This document shows positions 33,334 to 42,386 of a DNA stretch of 64,000 nucleotides, piece after piece; the stretch's first letter is position 1, and each line of letters begins with the position of its first letter. The position numbers and the translations under genes are program-made. Below the pieces are notes generated by a model. It searched no databases and was not told where the DNA came from. It saw nothing but the letters and a program-made list of their open reading frames with translations. Source of the stretch: Naumovozyma dairenensis CBS 421 (lineage: Eukaryota; Ascomycota; Saccharomycetes; Saccharomycetales; Saccharomycetaceae); NCBI RefSeq assembly GCF_000227115.2, contig NC_016483.1:310001-374000 (forward strand), given 5' to 3'.

Positions 33334-34244
33334 GATGTCTACCGTCCCAAGTGTCCAAGTATGTCATAATTTGAAGAAAAAAGATATTGATCAATATGAA
33401 CCAATTTTTGATGAAATAGGCAGTAATAATTAATGAGCAAAATGGATAAATTAGAGTCAAACATTTACCAAAATCGGATGTACACAAGAGGAATATACAA
33501 TTTCGTTAATTATAAGTAGAATGATATTTATGAGATAACATTAAATTGCGTACCAGAAGTTAGGCGACTAAGAACATCTACAATCATTGAATATACCGTG
33601 ACAGTATTAAGAAAAAAACGGTGTCCTTGTAAAACAAGATGTCTACGTTAGATCTAAATATATACCAAGTATATCTATTGACGGTGAGAGAAATGGAAAT
33701 TGAAATCAAATAGTTGATCACCTTCATAGACGTTCAATATTGACTGTATCAATGATTTTATATTTTTCGATCGAAAACGTTTGTGCAATTACTAACAATT
33801 AATAAATTATTTTTATTTGATTTTAATTTGATTTAGACTTTTGGTAAGAAGAAGTCTGCTACTGCCGTTGCCCACGTTAAGGCCGGTAAGGGTTTGATCA
33901 AGGTTAACGGTTCCCCAATTACTTTGGTTGAACCAGAAATCTTAAGATTCAAGGTTTACGAACCGCTATTATTAGTTGGTTTGGACAAATTCTCCAACAT
34001 TGACATTAGAGTTAGAGTCACTGGTGGTGGTCACGTCTCTCAAGTTTACGCTATTAGACAAGCCATTGCTAAGGGTTTAGTTTCCTACCATCAAAAGTTC
34101 GTTGACGAACAATCCAAGAATGAATTGAAGAAGGCTTTCACTTCTTACGACAGAACCTTGTTGATTGCTGATGCTAGAAGACCTGAACCAAAGAAATTCG
34201 GTGGTAAGGGTGCTCGTTCTAGATTCCAAAAATCTTACCGTTAA
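33334..34244 (+). CDS. RPS16: Ribosomal protein S16 (uS9), spliced
   Basis: A 143-residue 40S subunit protein, the same length as in S. cerevisiae. Exon 1 (33334-33357) encodes MSTVPSVQ; exon 2 starts at 33837 with [19 protein letters not shown]. The uS9 core ([35 protein letters not shown]) and the conserved C-terminus [11 protein letters not shown], which reaches the decoding site, are complete. The junction phase matches the S. cerevisiae gene. Codon use is strongly biased, in contrast to neighbouring FDO1. The gene is divergent from RPL13. Confidence 0.97.
33358..33836 (+). other. RPS16 spliceosomal intron
   Basis: A 479-nt intron with GTATGTC at the 5' end, TACTAAC at 33790-33796 and TTTAG ending at 33836, 40 nt later. 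It is AT-rich and contains no recognised snoRNA. Confidence 0.95.
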
Positions 34245-35053
34245 GAATATTATATTCCATTATGTGTTTTTTTCCATCATTATATGGCATTCTTTTCTGT
34301 ATTAAACCTTTAATTTACATAATATATTGTATATCTTAATATTATTGGTGAAACGTTTCAAATATTAAAAAAAAATGATGTATACCTCATTTCAATATAG
34401 AATTAGTAGGTAGAACTAGAGTATTATTTTGAATATACTTTTAACATTTACTTCACCGCAATTCATACGATCTACAGTATATGCATGTTAGGTGACTCTC
34501 TTTCCATCTGTGTTAGACTAGGATATGAAGATCGTAAAGTAAAAACCATTTCTGATCTAAGTAAAAACTTCGCTGCAGATATTTTTCAGCATGAATATTT
34601 ACTTTAATAAAGGTCGATACTTTATATAATTGGTTAAGATATGAGCTATATAAGATCTTTTACAACTTAACTAAGAGTGGTTTATGTCGTATACCCAGTC
34701 TACGGAGAAGAACCAAATGAATAACGACATTAACTTACTAAAGGATATTATAACAAGAAAAAGAAGGATATACAGTTAAGAATAACTGGAAGTGGTCTCT
34801 TAATAAGGACACGTTTGCAGGCTTTCAATTGTATCGGTACTTCGACAACTAGGCATGTTTCAGCGGATGAACTGTTGATGTTCCTTATTTGAATCCTCTG
34901 ACGCGACGCGTAAGCGGACTTGTTTAGAATATATTGACTACGAAAACAAGACACGTAAAAATAGACTAGTTTCTAAAACATAACTTATTTTGTGATTCCT
35001 GAAGTTCCTAATTATGACGATTTGGCCATTATCAAACCAAACTAATTATTACA
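34245..35053 (+). other. Intergenic gap before the FDO1-like gene
   Basis: These 809 bp hold the RPS16 3' flank and the promoter of the next gene. I see no RNA gene or repeat. Confidence 0.5.
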
Positions 35054-35776
35054 ATGACAGGCCTTCAAACTAATGAAGCATGTAGTACTGTCGGAACGTT
35101 TACAGAAGTAATAATATCGGGCACAGATGATACCAAACAATTACACGATACGCCAGTAAATGTGAAGGGCAGCATATCCCATCATGCACAAGCAAAACCA
35201 GGTATTGAAAACCAGGTATTATCTGCGGATGAAGCCTCTGCTACTATAGTTCACTTAAATAAGCAATTAGGGAGATTGCAGCAATTGCTCAATCAGAAGA
35301 AGCTAAGGAATATGCTTTTGGAAAATAATGCGAAATCGTTGAAATCAAACAACGAAGTTGAAAGAAAGTTACATAAAGAACAATTCGATCAAATGAAATA
35401 TCAATCTTACCTAGAGAAGGAGAAACTGTTACGAAACTTGAGATTAAAAGATATGAAAATACGAAAATATAAGAAAAGGATCATAAGTAAGAACAAAGAA
35501 ATTAATCGACTAACAAAAATTCTGAACGATAATTCCGTAAAAGATAATTTACGAAACCTGTCGCCGTCTGTTGACCGTAAGGAATCTATATCGTCTAATT
35601 CCGAAATTTATTCAAGTCAATATACAGGCAGTACACCGACGAACAAATTGAGAACGCTTGGTGTCTTAGCCACAAGGGTACTTAATGAGGAATCAGAAGG
35701 ATGTTCAGATGCACATACTATATTAGAAGAATCAGATCCTTCACCAGTTGATCCAAATGCAACAGAACTAGAATAA
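35054..35776 (+). CDS. FDO1: Coiled-coil protein, probable Fdo1
   Basis: A 240-residue protein. Residues ~55-165 form a long, basic coiled coil (SATIVHLNKQLGRLQQLLNQ onward, with many Lys/Arg/Leu heptads). A Ser-rich segment follows, then KLRTLGVLATRVLNEE and an acidic C-terminus. I assign it mainly by position: S. cerevisiae YMR144W/FDO1, a forkhead Fkh1 interactor, follows RPS16A on chromosome XIII, the sister track of this block. The S. cerevisiae protein is longer (342 aa). If correct, this gene belongs to the opposite ohnologous track from its neighbours RPP1A and SUB2. Function stays unproven from sequence. Confidence 0.6.
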   Translation: MTGLQTNEACSTVGTFTEVIISGTDDTKQLHDTPVNVKGSISHHAQAKPGIENQVLSADEASATIVHLNKQLGRLQQLLNQKKLRNMLLENNAKSLKSNNEVERKLHKEQFDQMKYQSYLEKEKLLRNLRLKDMKIRKYKKRIISKNKEINRLTKILNDNSVKDNLRNLSPSVDRKESISSNSEIYSSQYTGSTPTNKLRTLGVLATRVLNEESEGCSDAHTILEESDPSPVDPNATELE

Positions 35777-36152
35777 AAGCATAGTATCATATCTAGAGAA
35801 GCTGTTTGGGTTTCTGAAGTATTAATATTCAATTTGTTAGATTTGGACAGTTTGGCACGATACAACGACTACATGATGAAGCGAGGTTCAAATAAGAATA
35901 ATGCACTTCACTTCATCTTATGTAACTCATGTCTCAAATAAAATAAATAAACAAAAAAATTATTATACCAAAAATATATATATATAGTCATTACATAGAT
36001 GCAGAAGTTTATGCATGAGACCACGAACTAAGATCTTAAAATATTAGGAGAATGCCATTGCATTCGACATTTAAGAATTTTTATTTTTATTTTTGTTTCT
36101 ATCTATTCGCAGTTCCAACATAAACAATACATATAGCATAGATTTCTTCTCA
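35777..36152. other. Intergenic gap between convergent FDO1-like gene and SUB2
   Basis: The 376 bp are AT-rich, with a short TA tract near 35973-35985. No gene was recognised. Confidence 0.6.
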
Positions 36153-37505
36153 TTAATTGTTCAAATAAGTTGATGGATCAATACCTTCTTCTGGGAATTC
36201 AGCAATCTTGACATCGAAACGTTCTTGGATCTTAGCTAGCACTTCTTCTTCTTCCTTTGAAGCAACGAAAGAAATGGCTAAACCTTTAGTACCGAATCTA
36301 CCAGCTCTACCAACACGATGTAGATATTGATCTGGCTCACTAGTTAAATCGTAGTTAATAGCTAAATTAATACGTTCAATATCGATCCCTCTACCGAAAA
36401 CATCAGTAGAAACACAAATACGCTTTTCGAAATCTTTGAAAGCTTTATAACGAGCAATACGTTCTTCTTGTTTCATATGACCGTGTACCGTAATAGCAGG
36501 GAAGTTAGATGCATTTAATAACTTAGTTAATTCATTTGCTCTATTTGTAGATTTAACGAAAATGATAACTTGATTAAATTCTAAATCATCTAATAATTGT
36601 GCTAATTTACGGTTCTTTTCACGTTCTTCCAATTTGATATAGTATTGTTGTAAACCATGTAATGTCAACTTAGCTTCATCATCCACGAAGATTTCTAATG
36701 GATTTTGTAAGAAACGTCTACAGATTGGTCTAATTTCTTGAGATAACGTGGCTGAAAACATCATTACTTGTTTATCTCTTGGAGTAGCTCTAAAGATTTC
36801 TTGAACATCTCTTCTCATATCTAATTCTTCCAGAACTTTATCACATTCGTCAATGACGAAGTTCTTTACGTGTGATAAATCAATATATTTGTCTCTAACT
36901 AAAGCCTTTAAACGACCTGGAGTGGCAACCACAATATGTGGAGCTGTATCTTTATTTTTTAATAGTTCAGCATCTTTATTAATTGGAGTACCACCATAGA
37001 AGACAGCGGTCTTAACATCTGGCATATATTTAGAGAATCTTAGATATTCGTTACGAATTTGGTAAGCCAATTCTCTTGCGTTACAAATGACAACAACAGC
37101 AACTTCACCTGGGACAGGGTCTAATTGTTGTAAAGTAGATAATACGAAGACAGCGGTCTTACCTAAACCAGATTTAGCTTGACATAAGACATCTGTACCG
37201 TGAATAGATTGTGGGATAGTATGTTGTTGAACTTCAGATGGATGTTCGAACCCACAATCGATAATGGCTCTTGATAATTCTGGTTTTAATAAGAAATACT
37301 TTGAATCCAGTGGAATGGATACCAACGTAGGAACCCTTTTATCGGCGCCAGTCGTGGCAGCAGCGTCACCTTCAGTGGTAGCGGAAGCATCGGTGGCACC
37401 GGCAGCACCTTCAGTAGATTCAGTAGCTGCATTGGTAGCATCGACTTGAATTTCTTGTTCGTTATCAGAGTATTCTAATAGATCTTCTTCACCTTCGTGA
37501 GACAT
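36153..37505 (-). CDS. SUB2: DECD-box RNA helicase Sub2, with a locally shifted frame
   Basis: A 450-residue UAP56-type RNA helicase that acts in spliceosome assembly and, in the TREX complex, in mRNA export. I start at ATG 37505 ([20 protein letters not shown]); the frame extends 21 codons further to a TTG with no support. Family motifs are near-identical to S. cerevisiae: [10 protein letters not shown] (Q motif), Walker [10 protein letters not shown] near 109-117, DECD at 219-222, SAT, and [10 protein letters not shown]. Residues 57-70 ([14 protein letters not shown]) are not family-like. The neighbouring frame over the same bases reads [12 protein letters not shown], the exact conserved sequence. 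A missing base near 37337 and an extra base near 37297 would explain it. Everything after [10 protein letters not shown] is normal. See findings. Confidence 0.95.
   Translation of the reverse strand: MSHEGEEDLLEYSDNEQEIQVDATNAATESTEGAAGATDASATTEGDAAATTGADKRVPTLVSIPLDSKYFLLKPELSRAIIDCGFEHPSEVQQHTIPQSIHGTDVLCQAKSGLGKTAVFVLSTLQQLDPVPGEVAVVVICNARELAYQIRNEYLRFSKYMPDVKTAVFYGGTPINKDAELLKNKDTAPHIVVATPGRLKALVRDKYIDLSHVKNFVIDECDKVLEELDMRRDVQEIFRATPRDKQVMMFSATLSQEIRPICRRFLQNPLEIFVDDEAKLTLHGLQQYYIKLEEREKNRKLAQLLDDLEFNQVIIFVKSTNRANELTKLLNASNFPAITVHGHMKQEERIARYKAFKDFEKRICVSTDVFGRGIDIERINLAINYDLTSEPDQYLHRVGRAGRFGTKGLAISFVASKEEEEVLAKIQERFDVKIAEFPEEGIDPSTYLNN
37296..37337 (-). other. Compensated frameshift segment inside SUB2
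   Basis: Codons 57-70 of SUB2 are read one frame off from the ancestral one. The left border is an A-run (GATAAAAGGG) that seems one A short. The right border reads TTCAAAGTATTTC where TTCAAAGATTTC-like sequence would encode the family's FKDF. Confidence 0.85.
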
Positions 37506-39743
37506 TTTATAAAGGTTTTGTGGGTTATAGTTTTGACAAAAAAAGGGAAAGATAAAGAGAACGGACAATTCCTTATTAGCAAAGAAGTTGGTAGCTCAGT
37601 TGTATGAAATGGAAGCAGACACAGACCTATAGGATTAGGAAGATTCAAGTTTGAAGTCACTGAGATGTGTGGTTAAGCTTTAAAGTAATCCATGTTACTA
37701 TTGTTTGTTTGTTTGTTTGTTGTTCGTTGTTTGTTTGTCGCTCGTGCAAATTGCTACGTGGTATATGGAAATTTTAAAATTTTCCATATCGTGTGCCACG
37801 GGTCCGCGTCACGAATTGGGAAATAATATTTAAATGTGACACTTTCCGCTACATTGTGACACTCAGAGAAGGTTCGATCAACAAATGGAGATCTGTATAT
37901 TCCAACGTCTTAAAATATAGAAAAATGAATATCGTCAGTAAAAAAGTACTATGGGCACTTAACTCTTTTTAAGTTTGCTCCATTTAGTTGGCGCTTGGCT
38001 GAGGAATACCAAGTGTGTGTAACCATCGACTTGGTTAAATTAAGAAGCACATTCTTAAGTCTTTCTACTCTTAGTTTTTAAGATAGTATATAAGCGTGTA
38101 TAGGTTCTTGACTGTTATCTTATGTTTAAATAAGAATAAAAAAGAACGCGCTCTATATTAGAATTTGGGATTGAACAATTTTGGAGCTGCTACTTTGGCT
38201 TAAAACGCTTTTGGTAGTAACCATTTATAGTTCTTTTCTTATTAACATACTTAAAGATTCCACATAATTGGTTTATTTTTGAAACCTCTTTGTCAGATGA
38301 ATAATTAAATTTAAAAAAATATAGGTGAATTTTAGATAAATTTGCCAACGAAATATAAACAATGTTATGTTAGATTAAGCTACTTCCAATTAAGGATAAG
38401 GTTACTATTAGGCAAGTTATTGAACCTTAAAAGGGTTAAATATCATACTGTATATTAAGCACCTAAAGGGAGTTCGAGTTGGGAGACCAGTTAGTACGTG
38501 ATTAGACATAATTTACTTAACCACGATTTAAAAGGTGAGCACCTATAGCCACGGGCCCCCGTTTGTTCTTGTGCTCTGGAGTTATCAGTCTTGCTGTTGC
38601 TAGTTCCGGATTGTAGATTGGTATTGTAATAACTCTTCTATACGACAGTTAAGAATTGATATACATTTATGTTGGTGCTGCAGCTATCATGAGGTTAAGT
38701 AACTGTCTTCATCCATAGTTACATATTTACTCAAACAATAGGATTGCATGATTAGCTAACAAATTACAAACCAAATACAAACGACGTTTAATTTCTTTCA
38801 AAGCATCCAATATATCACGTCGAGAAATATCACCTAGGCTTCATAGTAGTATACACGATATGCCGAATTAATTCTATAAAAAGAAATAATGGTTCCTGGT
38901 TATGTCAAAAGATTCCAACATTCTTAGAAGTTTTATTTCAAAAAATGATTCATTCCTTATCGTGGGGTTGATTCCAAAGATATGGCCAGGCTTCGCATTC
39001 ATTTCCACAGGCAACTCATATCCTCGGTAGGAAAAGAACATTCGACTAATTTCACGAAAATGAAAATTAAACAGGGGGAGAGCAAGAGAATATGCTCCAC
39101 AAAACATCAGCGCACGCTTTGTCTAAAAATAACTTCAATAACGTCACAGTATTGTTCTAATAATCGCGAATTATGGGTAATCCTCTGTATCAGATGTGTT
39201 TTAAAAGGGCTTCAATATCGGAAGGTCTGTAAGTTTATACTAAACGGAGCGGCGGACACGCCATGCACCTGCACCCACATACTTACGTAACCGGAACAGC
39301 CGGAGACGGCTCGTTGGCGCGAAAGTTTGCTTTGCTTTGCTTTCCGTTTGTTTTGTATGTTCTCGAGAATTTGCGAGTTCGAGAATTGTTCCGATGTCAA
39401 AAATGTCGGGAAAAAATGACGTACTTTGGAAAGCTTTTCGTTGTTCAATGGAATGGAATCATTCATCAAAATCATCTCTTCAAAAACCTTCGATCTTTCT
39501 GAATTCTGAATTCTAATACAGATAAAACATTGAAGCTAGTTGCTGAAGGCACATTACAATAAAATAGAGTATTTACATTGTTTGGCACTTCCTACAAATA
39601 TAAATACTACTACTGTCTTTTACGAAAATTAATAAGTTCCCGCCTGGTTGAGAAACAGTTATCTGCAAAGGTAAACGGAAATTAACAACGAAAAACAAAA
39701 CAAAATATTTAGTCAATATTAAGATCCAATAAAAGATAACAAT
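37506..39743. promoter_or_regulatory. 2.2-kb gap between SUB2 and a wall-protein gene
   Basis: The SUB2 side has a TTTG repeat (about 37701-37735), a near-perfect 27-bp palindrome centred on AATTTTAAAATTTT (37763-37789), and two direct copies of TGTGACACT at 37835-37843 and 37855-37863. The wall-gene side has TGCACCC (39270-39276, Aft-type) and CGCGAAA (39318-39324, SCB-type). Between 38.0 and 39.2 kb I recognise nothing. The gap joins chromosome IV-like and chromosome XII-like gene order. No tRNA or LTR was found. Confidence 0.45.
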
Positions 39744-40280
39744 ATGAAATTACATATATTACTGCTTATAATCCAAGTTTGGACGATGGTTAGCTTCGCC
39801 CAGACGATTACTTTGGGCGCAATGGAAGGAAAATCAGACTCTGATACCTCGGGTACAGTGTACATATTCGACCAAAATGTTCAGTCAAATACTTATTTGC
39901 TTCATCTTCCTTCAACTTATAATTCTACACGTACAGCTACCCAAGCATCATTAAGTTATTCTGAAGATGCTCTTCTATCGCAACTTATGGACGCATCATC
40001 TGCCTCTTCAATAAAAACATCTACGATCAGAGGTAAGATATCTTCTGAATTCTCAACAAATACATTAGCATCTTCATCAAACTTAGAGGAAAATTCAATC
40101 AGTTCTTCTGTTAATTCTAAAGTATCAAGTCCTACGAGGGAGAATATAGTGAAACATACATCAAATGCAAACTCTACATCAACAAATGCCTCATTCTCAT
40201 CAAGTAGAGGGGATGGTAACATAGTTACGATACCCATTTTCTTTACATCATTAATGGGACTCATGGCATTCATCCTATAG
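39744..40280 (+). CDS. GPI-anchored Ser/Thr-rich wall protein (YLR042C-type)
   Basis: A 178-residue secreted protein. An N-terminal signal peptide (LHILLLIIQVWTMVSFA, cut near residue 19) leads into a Ser/Thr/Asn-rich body with many potential O-glycosylation sites. The C-terminus has a short hydrophobic tail (IPIFFTSLMGLMAFIL) after a polar spacer (SSSRGDGN), a typical GPI-addition signal. It is likely attached to plasma membrane or wall glucan. By position beside the next gene and RIC1 it corresponds to S. cerevisiae YLR042C (161 aa), a wall protein of unknown role. Sequence alone would not settle orthology because the body is low complexity. Confidence 0.8.
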   Translation: MKLHILLLIIQVWTMVSFAQTITLGAMEGKSDSDTSGTVYIFDQNVQSNTYLLHLPSTYNSTRTATQASLSYSEDALLSQLMDASSASSIKTSTIRGKISSEFSTNTLASSSNLEENSISSSVNSKVSSPTRENIVKHTSNANSTSTNASFSSSRGDGNIVTIPIFFTSLMGLMAFIL

Positions 40281-41187
40281 ACAACTTAAACTGTATTAAT
40301 TAATTTTTGATTTTCTAATTTCAATGACCACCGCAATAGCATATATTTTTCTTGTCTATATATCATAAATAATAGGTTACGTATAAATACCCAACATATA
40401 AACTGATACCCCAAAAATAATAAAAATAATTTTTCCTTTATTAGGTTACTTATTTTATATAATAAACAGGGAGAATAATAAGCTGAATATCTAAAGGTTC
40501 TAAAACATCTATCATTAGTAGTTCTTCAAAAGATCGTCAAGCCCAGTTTGTCGCATATGCGGGTAATACACCTTATTATGATCCTCGTTATACTTGATCT
40601 GGGTACAACTAGTATTCAGCTAATACTATCCCATCCTTAAATCTATAGACCTAGATATGGTTTAGAACAACTAAATCAAACTCTCGAAATATTTATATAA
40701 TTTTTATTAAACTGTACAATATATTTCTTTTTTCACACCTCGCATATTAGACGTTGTTTTCCCAATTTGCGTTACAAACATATTGGTAATTCCCCTGACG
40801 AAAGAACTTAACAACTTATTATAGGATTCGAGAAGAGTCATATTAATAAAGCTGTGGAGTAAATTGTCTTACATCCATTTCAAATGTATAGAATATTCGT
40901 TTCTAAAATAAAATAGTTTTGTATTTTAATTATGTCAGAAAAATTTCTCGATCTTATTGATCGCCAGATTAGGAAAATAAATCTTGAGGTAATCTCCAAC
41001 CCAAACAAACTCTTTTTCTTGCTTTCCAAAAAATTTATTCTTCTCCATCGATCACGACATTATGTTCTATAAAGACTATGCTCTTTCTGTTGACGTTTTG
41101 TATGTCTCTATAGCACCTGTTTGCTAAGACATATATTCTTGATACGAATAGGTCAAATCCTTCAATCATAAAACTTTTACTATCACC
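40281..41187 (+). other. Gap between the two wall-protein genes
   Basis: These 907 bp are AT-rich, with no convincing ORF, repeat or RNA gene. Confidence 0.5.
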
Positions 41188-41925
41188 ATGCAAACAATTC
41201 ATGATCTTTTCCAAATCATCACCATATGGACAATTTGTTGCATAGGTATTTTAAAAGTACAGGCTGCATCAGTAACCAAGACGTCTACTAATGGAGCCAC
41301 TAATACAGTAACAAGTTTCGCATCACAAACAATTACCAACTCAGCGCAGATGGTCTCTGCACGATCAGAGGCAGCTAATGTGGATATGCCATTTTTCATG
41401 GCATTCCTAGATGATTTTGGATCTCAATTACCTCAATATACATCGTATATGGCTCAAAATCATTTCACTTTACCTCAGGCAATCGCTGATTATTATTACC
41501 ATATTGCATTCCTGCCTGACACTGCAGATTTGCAAGCTGATATTGCAAATACATTTCCATTTAATCAATTTCAGACCTTTATAACTGCATTCCCATGGTA
41601 TTCCTCTCTTTTATCACATGCTTCCGTTTCTACGATCTACTTGCCAGAAGATTTTATAGAAAATACTGCAATTAATAACGCATCTATTATCCAAACTAGC
41701 TCTTCATTAGATGCCCCTTCCTCTTCTATTACATCCAGAAAAGCATCATCAACAATTTCATCGAAATCTATAACTTCCTCACCATCATCTTCTTCGTTTG
41801 TTACAACCTCTACTACTACTACTACTACTTCTTCTTCCACAACTAGATCAAACAATGCTGCTAATAATGAACTCAAAGTTTTAAATCCGACCATAATGTT
41901 GTTATTGATCGGGTTATTCTTATAA
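41188..41925 (+). CDS. AFB1: GPI-anchored SRP1/TIP1-like wall protein, probable Afb1
   Basis: A 245-residue secreted protein. A signal peptide spans about residues 1-26 (hydrophobic IITIWTICCIGILKVQA). The folded domain (about 65-165: MPFFMAFLDDFGSQLPQYTSYM, ITAFPWYSSL) resembles the SRP1/TIP1-type domain of yeast wall proteins. A Ser/Thr tract encoded by TCT/ACT triplets (~170-225) precedes a GPI-type hydrophobic tail (NPTIMLLLIGLFL). Between YLR042C-like and RIC1 genes the S. cerevisiae occupant is YLR040C/AFB1, whose product reduces a-factor action on alpha cells. The symbol rests on position plus general domain type. Confidence 0.75.
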   Translation: MQTIHDLFQIITIWTICCIGILKVQAASVTKTSTNGATNTVTSFASQTITNSAQMVSARSEAANVDMPFFMAFLDDFGSQLPQYTSYMAQNHFTLPQAIADYYYHIAFLPDTADLQADIANTFPFNQFQTFITAFPWYSSLLSHASVSTIYLPEDFIENTAINNASIIQTSSSLDAPSSSITSRKASSTISSKSITSSPSSSSFVTTSTTTTTTSSSTTRSNNAANNELKVLNPTIMLLLIGLFL

Positions 41926-42386
41926 GAAGAATCATATAAAATTACTGATATTTCATTATTATTAATGTCTGAAGTGAAAAAGTTCCTGTAACCTTAATTG
42001 TATCACAATTTCCTTATTTTTATTTTGTATTATATTTTTATATAATAATTAACGGATTTCCAAATGACGATAAATACTTCTCATTAGTAGATATATTTCT
42101 ATACCTTTATATTGTTTGAGAGCAAGGCTTTTTATTCGAACACCTACCAGTAATAACAAAACATCCTTTTACTACTACGTAGTTAGAGATCTTAAAAAGA
42201 CACGCTTAGTCCCAAGACACATTTATCGAATTTTAAGGTTTATAAAACTTATACAATACCAGTCAAATAGCGATACTTGAGACAAAACAAAACAGTTAAG
42301 TTCGGTCCCCTCACCCTAGCCAAGCATCTCTAATTAGTTAAAATCACGTCTTCAATTAATTTCCCCGATCCAATTGAGATATTATA
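41926..42386 (+). other. Gap before RIC1
   Basis: The 461 bp are AT-rich promoter sequence; no specific element was recognised. Confidence 0.5.

Noticed and set aside
33765..33780. TTTTATATTTT match to the S. cerevisiae ARS consensus inside the RPS16 intron
   Set aside because: A single 11-bp AT-rich match is expected by chance, and origin consensus differs among these yeasts.
38471..38500. AGTTCGAGT as a tRNA T-loop
   Set aside because: No A box or cloverleaf can be folded around it.
38982..39502. ORFs of 79-102 aa on both strands in the SUB2-wall gene gap
   Set aside because: They overlap on opposite strands, lack coding bias and show no motif. The region is better read as promoter.
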